Positions 25,055 to 33,597 of a DNA stretch of 64,000 bases are shown in pieces. Position 1 is the first letter of the stretch; each line of letters opens with the position of its first letter. The position numbers and the translations under genes were made by a program. The DNA comes from Palsa-506 sp963707065 (GTDB taxonomy: Bacteria > Actinomycetota > Actinomycetes > Streptosporangiales > Streptosporangiaceae), in assembly GCA_963707065.1 (NCBI GenBank), contig CAVPPJ010000038.1, positions 92,164 to 156,163 of the forward strand, given 5' to 3'. The notes under the pieces were generated by a model, which was given only the letters and a program-made list of their open reading frames with translations, searched no databases and had not been told where the DNA came from.

Positions 25055-26938
25055 TTACTTGAGGTTGAACGATGGGCAGTTTCCAGTCACGGCCGGGTTC
25101 CGCATGACCCTGCTGATGTTCGTGCCGCCGAACCGCTCGACATGGGACTTGCCGTACTGCTTGTCCTTCCCGAACGTCTTCTTGGTGACGCCGGGCAGCA
25201 CGTTGCCGAAGTTCCAGACGCAGGCGGCGCGCGGAGTCCGGACCCCGGGCAGGCGCTGGCTGTTGTTCAGGCTCCAGAACGGATAGAACTCTGAACCCAG
25301 CGGCTTCAGCAGGCAGTTCTTGCCGGTGCTGGTGTCACACAGCGACTCCGAGGCCGGCGCATCCGACTCGAACTGAATCTGCGGATACGGCCTGCCTGAC
25401 GCGGTGAACGGCCCGATGTACCGGAACGCCGTCGGTTGGTTCCGGGTCCCATTGGGCCAGGTACTTGACTGGTAGGAGGTCCCGTCGAAGTCCAGGTCGC
25501 CGTTCTGGAATACGTTCTGCTGGCATCCGGCAACCGGCGCATGCTCCTTGGTTGCCACGCCGTTCATCGTCACGACCCGGTTCCCCTTGGGGAAGCAGTG
25601 TCCGTCGGCGAACTCGCACAGGTTGCCGCTGCCCGCGTTGTTGCTCGGACAGGCGACCGGGCCATTCTTGCCTTCCGTTGTGGAGTGCTGGCAGATGCCG
25701 GTGCTGGGGTTGCACGGACCCTCGCCTACGGCGTGCCTGCCCTCGGAGCCGCCCATGCAAGTCTGGAACACCTTCGGGTCGCTGAAGGCGCCGCCGAACA
25801 GGCTGACCGGGAGGTTGTGGGTGACGGAATTGCAGGACTCGAAGTGGCCGATCTCCTGCTGGTTGAGCACGCCGCCCTCGAGCGCGGCCCAGGGCACCTG
25901 GTTCTGCTGTGCCGCGGTGTTGTACTCGGCATGGAAGGTGTGCGGGGTTCCGTCGCAGGTCTTGTAGTTGGTGTTCATGAAGCCGTTAGCTGCGCTGGCG
26001 ACCATGAAGCCGCTCTGGCCGGTGGTCAGGTCCGTGATCCTGGTAGTGAATCCGGCTGCCGGGTCGCTGATCGACACCTTCAGCACGTCGCCGCTGTTCA
26101 TCTTCAGCGTCTGGCCGTTCGGGGTCTCCGTTGCCAGATTGGCCAGCTGCGGGCTCGGCGGACCGGCTGGAACGCCGTTGCGCTGCAAGTAGGCGAAGTT
26201 GACTGGCTCCTCACAGGCCGGGTTGAGGCCGACGAAATTGAACTTGGACGAAAGGCTGTCGATGGTCACGGCCGCGCACCACTTGGTCCTAGTGCAGCTG
26301 ATGCTGTCAGCGAACGGCGCGAACCCGGGCGGGTATAGCTGCAGCTCCATGAACGCGGAGCCGGCGGCGTTCGGGTCGCTGATCACGCCCGAGTTACTGT
26401 CACTGTCCGGCTTGCAGGGGTTCTGCGGATAGGACTTCGGGTCGCACATCGGCAGCCCGAACCAGGGTGCGACGCTCAGCTCGGCGTACTTGGTCACGCT
26501 GCCGTTGGCGGTGGGCCGCTTCCTCGGGTCCCTGGCCAGCTTCGCGATGTAGGTCATCGTGTTGCCCGAGCCGGCCGCATGCGAGATGAACTTGGTGCTG
26601 GGCTCGTCGTGCCCGATGTAGTGGCCGTTGTCCTGGAAGCGGTAGCCGCGGATGACGTTCTTGCCGTCGTACTTCACCGTGTGCGTCCGCAGCGGGTCAG
26701 TGCAGTGCATCTTCATGCCGGGGTTAAGCGCCTTGTACTTCGTGCTGTACCCGTTGCAGTCCATCTGGTTGACGGGATTCGGCTTCACCTGCGCCGTCGC
26801 GTGGCTGGCGGCCACGGTGGCCGGGCGCGCCACCGCGGCCTGACTCGATGCAGCCACGCTGAGACCCGCAAGCGCCATTATGGGCGTGATGACCAGCACC
26901 CAGCCTGACCGATGTCGCACTAACGTCCGACCTCTCAT
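25055..26938 (-). CDS. Large secreted protein of unknown function, copy 2
   Basis: 627 residues from ATG 26938 (MRGRTLVRHR; AAGGGGA six bases upstream). An export signal (WVLVITPIMALAGLSVAASS) is followed by a low-complexity linker and a Cys-rich extracellular body. Motifs shared with copies 1 and 3 are GHYIGHDEPSTKF, SGNTMTYIAKL, CKPDSDSNSG, FMELQLYPPGFAPF, WCAAVTIDS, EPVNFAYLQRNG, GQSGFMVASAANGFMN, EIGHFESCNSV, DLDFDGTSYQ, TAFRYIGPF, IQFESD and CVWNFGNVLPG. No enzymatic motif or anchor is seen, so a released or wall-associated protein is likely. It is divergent from the metallo-hydrolase at 27318. No characterised family is recognised. Confidence 0.85.
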   Translation of the reverse strand: MRGRTLVRHRSGWVLVITPIMALAGLSVAASSQAAVARPATVAASHATAQVKPNPVNQMDCNGYSTKYKALNPGMKMHCTDPLRTHTVKYDGKNVIRGYRFQDNGHYIGHDEPSTKFISHAAGSGNTMTYIAKLARDPRKRPTANGSVTKYAELSVAPWFGLPMCDPKSYPQNPCKPDSDSNSGVISDPNAAGSAFMELQLYPPGFAPFADSISCTRTKWCAAVTIDSLSSKFNFVGLNPACEEPVNFAYLQRNGVPAGPPSPQLANLATETPNGQTLKMNSGDVLKVSISDPAAGFTTRITDLTTGQSGFMVASAANGFMNTNYKTCDGTPHTFHAEYNTAAQQNQVPWAALEGGVLNQQEIGHFESCNSVTHNLPVSLFGGAFSDPKVFQTCMGGSEGRHAVGEGPCNPSTGICQHSTTEGKNGPVACPSNNAGSGNLCEFADGHCFPKGNRVVTMNGVATKEHAPVAGCQQNVFQNGDLDFDGTSYQSSTWPNGTRNQPTAFRYIGPFTASGRPYPQIQFESDAPASESLCDTSTGKNCLLKPLGSEFYPFWSLNNSQRLPGVRTPRAACVWNFGNVLPGVTKKTFGKDKQYGKSHVERFGGTNISRVMRNPAVTGNCPSFNLK

Positions 26939-27037
26939 GCATGTCCCCTTCGTTAGGGCCTGCCCGCGGTAAGGGCAGGATCCACCGACGCCACTGTGGG
27001 TGGCCCTATCTGACGAAGAACCTAGTGACCCGGCCGG
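26939..27037 (-). ncRNA. Candidate structured 5' leader of secreted-protein copy 2
   Basis: About 95 nt of untranslated leader can fold into a closing stem, pairing 27002-27018 with 26948-26960 (TAGGGCC with GGCCCTA, CTTCGT with ACGAAG). Inside it are two hairpins: CCTGCCC/GGGCAGG (26959-26979) and CCACC/GGTGG (26982-27003). The 3' side of the closing stem contains AAGGGG, the Shine-Dalgarno, so folding would hide it. Copy 1 keeps both inner hairpins with loop changes. It matches no riboswitch class I can name. Confidence 0.5.
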
Positions 27038-27071
27038 AACGTAACAAGGCCCTAAAGTATGGTCAATGACC
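27038..27071 (-). promoter_or_regulatory. Promoter of secreted-protein copy 2
   Basis: TTGACC (-35, 27061-27066) and TACGTT (-10, 27038-27043) on the minus strand are separated by 17 bp. The -35 overlaps the palindrome GGTCA-A-TGACC (27061-27071). Copy 1 has the same boxes with an 18-bp spacer. Confidence 0.6.
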
Positions 27072-27268
27072 AAATTGCCGAATCTCGGCAGAATTCGGCC
27101 GGTTAGCGCTGGTCAGTTAGCTCGCCAGGCCAGTGCCTGACTCGCAGGCGTTTCGCAGCGAGTGGCCGGTGACCTGCGGCGACTTGCATTCGGCTGCTCC
27201 GTGATCCGGCTGACCGGCTGCTGGGGTGAGCACCGGGTCCGATATGGTCACGGTGCAGAATTTGCCAT

Positions 27269-27312
27269 AGCAATACTTTGCCATTGTGATAGCAATAGTT
27301 TGCCATTGTGAT
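27269..27312 (+). repeat. Two tandem 22-bp units before the metallo-hydrolase start
   Basis: Units 27269-27290 and 27291-27312 (AGCAATACTTTGCCATTGTGAT-like; one mismatch) end 5 bp before the GTG. A third partial TTTGCCAT precedes them. Each unit contains a TTGC/GCAA-type dyad. The location, overlapping the Shine-Dalgarno region, suits operator or translational control. This AT-rich patch is strikingly unlike the surrounding DNA. Confidence 0.8.
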
Positions 27313-27317
27313 AGGGA

Positions 27318-27962
27318 GTGACTGTGCGACTGACAAAGCTCGGACATGCCTGCGTCAGGCTGGAGAAGAACGGCGCGAACCTGGTGATCGATCCCGGCGT
27401 GTGGAGCGGGCCGGATGCGCTGGCCGGGGCCAGCGCCATCCTGATCACGCACGAGCATCCGGACCACCTGGACGCCCCGGCCGTGCGTGCCGCGCTAGCC
27501 GGCGATCCCGGCCTGCAGGTATGGACCAACGCCGCGGTGGCCGCGCAGCTTGCGGACGCCGGCGACCGGGTGCACGTCGTCGGCCACGGCGACACGTTCA
27601 GCGCGGCCGGATTCGATATCGGCGTCTACGGCCGGGAGCACGCCCTGATCCACCGGGACATCCCGGTGATCGCGAACAGCGGGTTCACCGTGGACGGCGA
27701 GGTCTTCCACCCGGGCGACTCGCTGACCGTGCCGGAGGACCGGATCACGACCCTGCTGCTGCCCGCTAACGCGCCGTGGCTCAAGGTGTCCGAGATGATC
27801 GACTACGCCCGCGAGGTGGCGCCGCAGCGCGCCTATGCGATCCACGACGGGCTGCTCAACGCCAACGGCCTGGGCCTGATGCAGAATCTGCTGACGGTCG
27901 CGGCCGCGCCCACCGGCGCGGAGTATGTCCGGCTGGAGCCGGGCAGCACCGTGGAGGTCTGA
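27318..27962 (+). CDS. MBL-fold metallo-hydrolase
   Basis: 214 residues from GTG 27318, behind AGGGAG. The zinc motif is THEHPDHLD (HxHxDH), with further ligands in IANSGFTVDGEVFHPGDS (Asp) and AYAIHDGLLN (His). The opening MTVRLTKLGHACVRLEKNGANLVIDPG is the UlaG-like branch, whose members hydrolyse phosphodiester or lactone bonds; the substrate is unknown. It is divergent from the secreted-protein gene and is preceded by two 22-bp repeats. A DUF2891 gene starts 4 bp after its stop. Confidence 0.88.
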   Translation: MTVRLTKLGHACVRLEKNGANLVIDPGVWSGPDALAGASAILITHEHPDHLDAPAVRAALAGDPGLQVWTNAAVAAQLADAGDRVHVVGHGDTFSAAGFDIGVYGREHALIHRDIPVIANSGFTVDGEVFHPGDSLTVPEDRITTLLLPANAPWLKVSEMIDYAREVAPQRAYAIHDGLLNANGLGLMQNLLTVAAAPTGAEYVRLEPGSTVEV

Positions 27963-27966
27963 GCCG

Positions 27967-29012
27967 ATGCCGGACCGGGAACTGGCTCCTGACTGGAACC
28001 GGATGCTGCGGGCCGGGGCCGCGGCGTATGCCGAGGTCGCCCTGGTCAACATCACCAGGGAGTTCCCGGTGATGGACTTCTACGTGTGGAACGGGCCCGG
28101 TGACGTACCCGGACTGCCAAGGGACACGACCCCGGTCTTCTACGGCAGCTTCGACTGGCATTCCTGCGTGGAGATGCACTGGCTGCTCGTCCGGCTGCTC
28201 CGGGTGGCCGGCGACGCGGTGCCGGCGGGCGCGATAAGGACGCTGCTGAACGAGCAGTTCTCCGCGGCCGGGCTCGCCGCCGAGGCGGTCGCGGTAGCCG
28301 GGCGGACCGGGCCGGCCAGCGCCCCTACGGCTGGGGATGGGCGCTGTCCCTGGTCCACGAGACGTCGGCGCTGGACGATCCGGATGCCCGGCGCTGGTCC
28401 GAAGCCATGGCGCCGTTCGCCGAGGCGCTGACCGAGCGGTTCGCGGGCTGGCTGCCGAAGGCCACCTACCCGGTCCGTCACGGGCTGCACCCGAACAGCG
28501 CGTTCGGCATGTCCCGGGCACTGCCGTATGCGGCGCAGCGGGCGCGCGCCGGTGACACCGCCCTGCTCGACGCGATCACGACCAGGGCCCGCGCCTGGTT
28601 CGGCGCCGACACCGACTACCCCGGCCGGTATGAACCGTCCGGGCACGACTTCCTCTCGCCGGCGCTGACCGAGGCGGAACTGATGGCCCGGGTCCTGCCG
28701 CAGGCCGAGTTCCCGGCCTGGCTGGAGCGTTTCCTGCCCGGCATCGCGGCCGGCGAGCCGGCTGCGCTGTTCACGCCCGCGGTGGTGTCGGACTCCAGCG
28801 ACGGCCAGATAGCGCACCTGCACGGCCTGAACGCGAGCCGGGCCTGGTGCTGGCGGCGGATCGCGGAAAGCCTGCCGGACGGCGACCCGCGGATCGGGCC
28901 CGCGCTGGCCGCGGCCGGCCTGCACGCGGACGCGTCGCTGCCGCATGTCGTCGGCGACGACTACGCGGTCGAGCACTGGCTGGCCTGCTACGCAGTACTC
29001 CTGCTCAGCTGA
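27967..29012 (+). pseudogene. DUF2891 family protein, frame interrupted
   Basis: From ATG 27967 the first frame reads ITREFPVMDFYVWNGPGD, PVFYGSFDWHSCVEMHWLLVRLLR, the conserved His-containing motif of DUF2891, and runs out at about 28310. The protein continues in another frame with RPYGWGWALSLVHET (28320 on), HGLHPNSAFGMSRAL, YEPSGHDFLSP and WCWRRIAESLP, ending at the stop 29010-29012. One base missing at about 28300-28320 accounts for it. The family has an alpha/alpha toroid look with conserved His/Trp residues and unknown function. It is 4 bp downstream of the metallo-hydrolase. Confidence 0.75.
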
Positions 29013-29107
29013 CCCGAGCCCGCGCCGCTGCCCGTCCGAGCCAAACCCGCACAGCCACCCAGTCGAGCCGGACCAGCGGGGCTGAGCCGTGCATCAGGCG
29101 GCACAGC

Positions 29108-29167
29108 AACCCGATGGATCGGGCTTCCAGTGGCACCCAACCCGGTGGAAGCCCGATCCATCGGGTT
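29108..29167. terminator. Perfect 22-bp inverted repeat
   Basis: Arms 29108-29129 and 29146-29167 are exact reverse complements around a 16-base loop. They stand between the DUF2891 stop and the convergent nadE end, so a bidirectional terminator is likely. The arm length is unusual and could also indicate a palindromic mobile element. The surrounding 29013-29260 holds no gene. Confidence 0.7.
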
Positions 29168-29260
29168 AGGTACGCGCGGCGGCTGGCCACCGCCGCCCGT
29201 CTAGCGGCCGGCCGAGCCAGTTGTGCGCGGGCCGGCAGGCCACTGCAGGTCTTGCGGAGG

Positions 29261-31217
29261 TCAGGACGCGGGGGGACCGGCGGGCGGGCTGGGCTCGTGC
29301 CAGCGGCTGGTGATCGGCAGCCGCCGGTCGCGGCCGAAGTTCTTCGCGGTGATCTTCGGCCCCGGCGGGTACTGCCGCCGCTTGTACTCGGCCCGGTCGA
29401 CCAACTTGACCACCCGGCTGACCAGATCGGGATCATGACCGGCGGCGATCAGGCCGGCCGTGCCCAGGTCGCGTTCGACGTAGTCGTGCAGCAGCGCGTC
29501 CAGTACCGGGTAGTCCGGCAGCGAGTCACTGTCCAGCTGCCCGGGCGCGAGCTCGGCACTCGGCGGCTTGGTGATCGAGTTCGGCGGGATCGGCGGAGTC
29601 CCGCCGAGGGCCGCCGCTTGCTCGTTGCGCCACCTCGCCAGGTCCCAGACCAGCGTCTTGAGCACGTCCTTGATCGGCGCGAAGCCGCCGGCCGAGTCGC
29701 CGTAGAGCGTGGAGTAGCCGGTCGCGATCTCGCTCTTGTTGCCCGTGGTCAGCACGAGATGGCCATTCTCGTTCGACAGCGACATCAGGACCATGCCGCG
29801 GACCCTGGCCTGCAGGTTCTCCGCAGCCAGGCCATGCAGGACAAGCTCCGACTCGAAGGCGTCCACCATCGCGGCGATCGGCACCGTGCTGGCGTGCAGG
29901 CCCTGCCGCTTCACCAGGTCCTCGGCGTCACTGACCGAATGGCCGGAGGAGTGCCGGCTGGGCATCAGCACGACGTGCACCAGGTCCGGCCCGACCGCGT
30001 CGGCGGCGATCGTCGCGGTCAGCGCCGAGTCGATGCCGCCGGATAGCCCGATGATCACGGAGCGGAATCCGTTCTTGCGCACGTAGTCCGCGGTGCCGGT
30101 CACCAGCGCCGCGTAGACCTCGGCAAGATCGGGCAGCCGCGGCCAGTACGTCCCCGCCTCCGGCCATGACGGCCCGGCCGTTGGCCAGGATCCCGAAGGG
30201 TCCGGCGGCACCGGTGACGCGGATCCTTCGGGATCATGAACGGTCTGCTCTCCGCCGGCCGGGCTGGCCGCCTGCGAGCTACCGGCGCGGGTGCTCGCGT
30301 GGCCGGCCGGGGCCGGCGGCCGGCCGGGCCGCCGGTGCCAGCGTGATCCGCTCGATTGTCATGACCGTGCCGTCACGGGCGTCGGCGGGCGCGCTGCCGG
30401 GATCGACGGCCTGGCTGGCGGCGGGCAGGTCCAGGTCGGCGACGATCAGCGCCTCGGCGAACTGCGGCCCGCGGGCCAGCAGGCCGCCCGCGGCGTCCAC
30501 GATGATCGAATCACCATCGAACACGAGCTCGTCCTGGCCGCCGACCAGATTGACGTACGCGAGCACCGCGCCAGCCTCGCGCGCCCTGCGCCGGCACAGC
30601 TCCAGCCGGGTGTCATCCTTGCCGCGCTCGTAGGGCGAAGCGTTGGGCACCACCAGCAGGCCGGCGCCGGCCTGCCTGGCCACCACCACCGGCCCGCCGT
30701 CCTGCCACAGGTCCTCGCAGATCGCGATGGCGACGTCCACCGGCTCGCCGCCCGGGGACGGCAGCCGGAAGACGGGCACGCTGTCACCGGGCACGAAGTA
30801 GCGGTACTCGTCGAAGACGCCGTAGTTCGGCAGATGGTGCTTGGCCGAGGTCGCGGCCACCGTCCCGGCATGCAGCAGGGCGGCCGCGTCGAGCGGCGCC
30901 CCGGACGGCAGCCCGACCCGCGGCGCCAGCCCGGTCCGGCGGTCCAGGTACCCGGTCACCACCGCGATGCCGCCCAGTCCCTCGGCGGCCAGCCGCCGCG
31001 CCGCCGTGGCCACGGCCGCGACCGAGGCGTCCACGAACGACGCGCGCAGGGCGAGATCCTCCACCGGGTAGCCGGTCAGCATCATCTCCGGGAACACCAC
31101 GATGCGGGCTCCGTGCGCGGCGGCCCGCCTGGTCCAGCTGACCAGCAGCTCGGTGTTACCCGCAAGATCTCCGACGGTGGCATTGACCTGGGCGAGCGCG
31201 ATACGGATCTGAGGCAC
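29261..31217 (-). CDS. nadE: Glutamine-dependent NAD+ synthase, frame interrupted in the linker
   Basis: The N-terminal glutaminase (nitrilase) domain, 31217-30279, has the Glu-Lys-Cys triad: VFPEMMLTGYP, SAKHHLPNYGVFDE and AIAICEDLWQ. The synthetase domain, ending at 29261, has the ATP pyrophosphatase loop IIGLSGGIDSALTATIA, then TTGNKSEIATGYSTLYGDSAG and PPSAELAPGQLDSDSLPDY. The two halves lie in different frames. The downstream frame stays open upstream to about 30310, so a one-base change in the GC-rich run at about 30300-30330 would fuse them into one chain of about 640 residues. Alternatively the second half restarts at GTG 30211. The enzyme is normally essential, so a sequence error is a real possibility. 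Confidence 0.85.
30189..30235. other. 11-bp inverted repeat in the nadE linker
   Basis: GATCCCGAAGG (30189-30199) and CCTTCGGGATC (30225-30235) pair around 25 bases. It is within the coding sequence between the two NadE domains, just before the GTG at 30211. It may be a small inserted palindromic element that lengthened the linker. Confidence 0.55.
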
Positions 31218-31311
31218 CTGCCCAGCTTAGGGCGGCGCGGGCCGGCCCAGGATCCGGCCGGGGCCGGACCTGCGTAACTCATCGGAAACATGAGCCGGGC
31301 AGAATAGCGAG

Positions 31312-32673
31312 GTGGACAGGCAGGAAGAGTTCGTGCTGCGCACGCTCGAAGAGCGTGACATTCGCTTCGTCCGGCTGTGGTTCACGGACGTGCTCGGCTA
31401 CCTGAAGTCGGTCGCCGTGGCCCCCGCTGAGCTGGAGGGCGCGTTCGCGGAGGGAATCGGCTTCGACGGCTCGGCCGTCGAGGGCTTCGCGCGGGTCTAC
31501 GAGGCGGACATGATCGCCAGGCCTGATCCGTCGACGTTCCAGCTGATGCCGCTCGGCGGCGAAACGCCGGGGGTCGGGCGGATGTTCTGCGACATCCTGC
31601 TGCCGGACGGCTCCCCGTCCTACGCCGATCCCCGGCACGTGCTGAAGCGGGCGCTGGCCCGGGCATCCGAGCTCGGCTTTACCTTCTACACGCACCCGGA
31701 GATCGAGTTCTTCCTGATGCTGGAGAAGCCGGAGCCCGGCGTGAAGCCCCGGCCCATCGACTCGGGTGGCTATTTCGACCACACGCCGCACAGAATCGCG
31801 CACGACTTCCGGCGCAATGCGATCACGATGCTGGAGAGCATGGGCATCTCGGTGGAGTTCAGCCATCATGAGGGCGCGCCCGGCCAGCAGGAGATCGACC
31901 TCCGCTACGCCGACGCGCTCAGCACCGCGGACAACATCATGGCGTTCCGGCTGGCGATGAAGGAGGTCGCGCTGGAGCAGGGGGTCTACGCGAGTTTCAT
32001 GCCCAAGCCGTTCACCGAGCATCCCGGCTCTGGCATGCACACGCACATGTCCCTGTTCGAGGGCGACCGCAACGTCTTCTACGAGCCCGGTGCGCAGTTC
32101 CAGCTGTCCAAGCTCGGGCGCCAGTTCATCGCGGGGCTGCTCCGGCACGCCGCGGAGATCACGGCGGTCTGCAATCAGTGGGTGAATTCCTACAAGCGGC
32201 TGTGGGGCGGCGACGAGGCGATTGCCGGCGCCGGGGGAGAGGCGCCCGCCTATATCTGCTGGGGCCATAACAACCGGTCGGCGCTGGTCCGGGTGCCGAT
32301 GTACAAGCCCAGCAAGGGGAACGCCACCAGGGTCGAGATCCGCTCGCTGGATCCGGCCTGCAACCCGTACCTGGCCTTCGCGGTGATCCTGGCGGCCGGC
32401 CTGAACGGGATCGAGAACGACTACGAACTACCGCCGGGCGCGGAGGACGACGTGTGGGCGCTCACGTCCGCCGAGCGGCGGGCGCTGGGCATCGGGCCGC
32501 TACCGCAGAGCCTGTCCGAGGCGTGTGACGTGATGCAGGGCAGCGAACTCGTCGCGGAGACGCTCGGCGAGCAGGTCTTCGACTTCTTCCTGCGCAACAA
32601 GCGCGCCGAGTGGCAGGACTACCGCCGCCAGGTGACCGAGTTCGAGCTGGACCGCTACCTGCCGGTGCTGTGA
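31312..32673 (+). CDS. glnA2: Glutamine synthetase type I family, GlnA2-like
   Basis: 453 residues from GTG 31312. It carries the beta-grasp N-terminus (RFVRLWFTDVLG) and catalytic residues of GS: THPEIEFFLM, HHEGAPGQQEIDLRY, MPKPFTEHPGSGMHTHMSL, NNRSALVRVP, and ATRVEIRSLDPACNPYLAFA. The region of the adenylylation loop reads NDYELPPGAEDDVWAL, unlike the NLYDLPPEE of GlnA1, so control by GlnE is doubtful. Its place next to nadE and near glnE and panB corresponds to M. tuberculosis glnA2 (Rv2222c) and Streptomyces SCO2241, the latter reported as a gamma-glutamylpolyamine synthetase. Substrate here, ammonia or a polyamine, is inferred. Confidence 0.85.
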   Translation: MDRQEEFVLRTLEERDIRFVRLWFTDVLGYLKSVAVAPAELEGAFAEGIGFDGSAVEGFARVYEADMIARPDPSTFQLMPLGGETPGVGRMFCDILLPDGSPSYADPRHVLKRALARASELGFTFYTHPEIEFFLMLEKPEPGVKPRPIDSGGYFDHTPHRIAHDFRRNAITMLESMGISVEFSHHEGAPGQQEIDLRYADALSTADNIMAFRLAMKEVALEQGVYASFMPKPFTEHPGSGMHTHMSLFEGDRNVFYEPGAQFQLSKLGRQFIAGLLRHAAEITAVCNQWVNSYKRLWGGDEAIAGAGGEAPAYICWGHNNRSALVRVPMYKPSKGNATRVEIRSLDPACNPYLAFAVILAAGLNGIENDYELPPGAEDDVWALTSAERRALGIGPLPQSLSEACDVMQGSELVAETLGEQVFDFFLRNKRAEWQDYRRQVTEFELDRYLPVL

Positions 32674-32677
32674 CGTC

Positions 32678-33577
32678 GTGCCGGCTTCCCGGTCACCTGG
32701 CCCCGGGCCGGACATCGTCAGCAGGCTCCGCGCGGCCGGCTGCGTCTTCGCCGAGGACGAGGCGCAGTTGCTCATCGGCGCGGCACGGACGCCGGCCGAG
32801 CTGGACGCCATGGTGGCGCGGCGGGCCGCTGGCCTGCCGCTTGAGCATGTCATCGGCTGGGCGGAGTTCTGCGGCCTGCGGATAGCCGTGGATCCCCGGG
32901 TCTTCGTGCCCCGCCGCCGGACCGAGTTCCTCGTCGGCCACGCCATCGCGCTCGCCCGCGGGGCGCTGGCCCGGCACCCGGCCAGCGCCCCGCACCGGGC
33001 CGTTGTCGTGGACCTGTGCTGCGGCTCGGGCGCGGCGGGCGCCGCGGTGGCCGCGGCATTGGGCGAGCGGATCGAGTTGCACGCTGCCGACATCGACCCG
33101 GCCGCCGTCCGATGCGCCCGCCGCAATCTGGCCGCCGGCGTTCAGGTGCATGAGGGCGACCTGTACGACCCGCTGCCCGCGGCGCTGCGGGGCCGCGTCG
33201 ACGTCCTGATCGCCAACGTGCCCTACGTGCCCACCGGGGAGGTCGGGCTGCTGCCGCCGGAGGCCCGTATCTACGAGGAGCGGGTGGCGCTCGACGGCGG
33301 CGCGGACGGGCTTGACGTGTTGCGGCGGGTGACCGCCGCGGCGCCGCTATGGCTGGCGCCGGGAGGTCATCTGCTGGTCGAGACGAGCGAGCAGCAGGCA
33401 CCGCAGGCGGCCGGGATTCTCGCCCGCGCCGGGCTGGTCCCGCGGGTGGCCAGCTCCAGTGAGATGAACGCGACCGTCGTCATCGGAACCAGGCCCGCCC
33501 GCCAGAGCGGACCGGGTAACCAGAGCGGACCGGGTAACCAGAGCGGGCCAGCCAGCCGGAGCGGGCCGGGCGGCTAG
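32678..33577 (+). CDS. PrmC/HemK-like methyltransferase with NVPY motif
   Basis: 299 residues from GTG 32678, 4 bp after glnA2. The N-terminal helical domain and VFVPRRRTEFLV lead to the SAM motif VVVDLCCGSGAAGAAVA and the acidic ADIDP. The PrmC substrate motif NPPY is replaced by Asn180-Val-Pro-Tyr183 (LIANVPYVPTGEV). This variant defines a PrmC-related group of unknown substrate, not the release-factor methylase. The tail has NQSGPG units from 18-bp tandem repeats (33511-33560). Convergent with the SRPBCC gene. Confidence 0.85.
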   Translation: MPASRSPGPGPDIVSRLRAAGCVFAEDEAQLLIGAARTPAELDAMVARRAAGLPLEHVIGWAEFCGLRIAVDPRVFVPRRRTEFLVGHAIALARGALARHPASAPHRAVVVDLCCGSGAAGAAVAAALGERIELHAADIDPAAVRCARRNLAAGVQVHEGDLYDPLPAALRGRVDVLIANVPYVPTGEVGLLPPEARIYEERVALDGGADGLDVLRRVTAAAPLWLAPGGHLLVETSEQQAPQAAGILARAGLVPRVASSSEMNATVVIGTRPARQSGPGNQSGPGNQSGPASRSGPGG

Positions 33578-33597
33578 GCCGGTCCTGCGGACCGGGG

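Noticed and set aside
24600..27070. Known riboswitch (ydaO, cobalamin, SAM) in the secreted-protein leaders
   Set aside because: None of the signature boxes of these classes is present; only a new or simpler structured leader can be supported.
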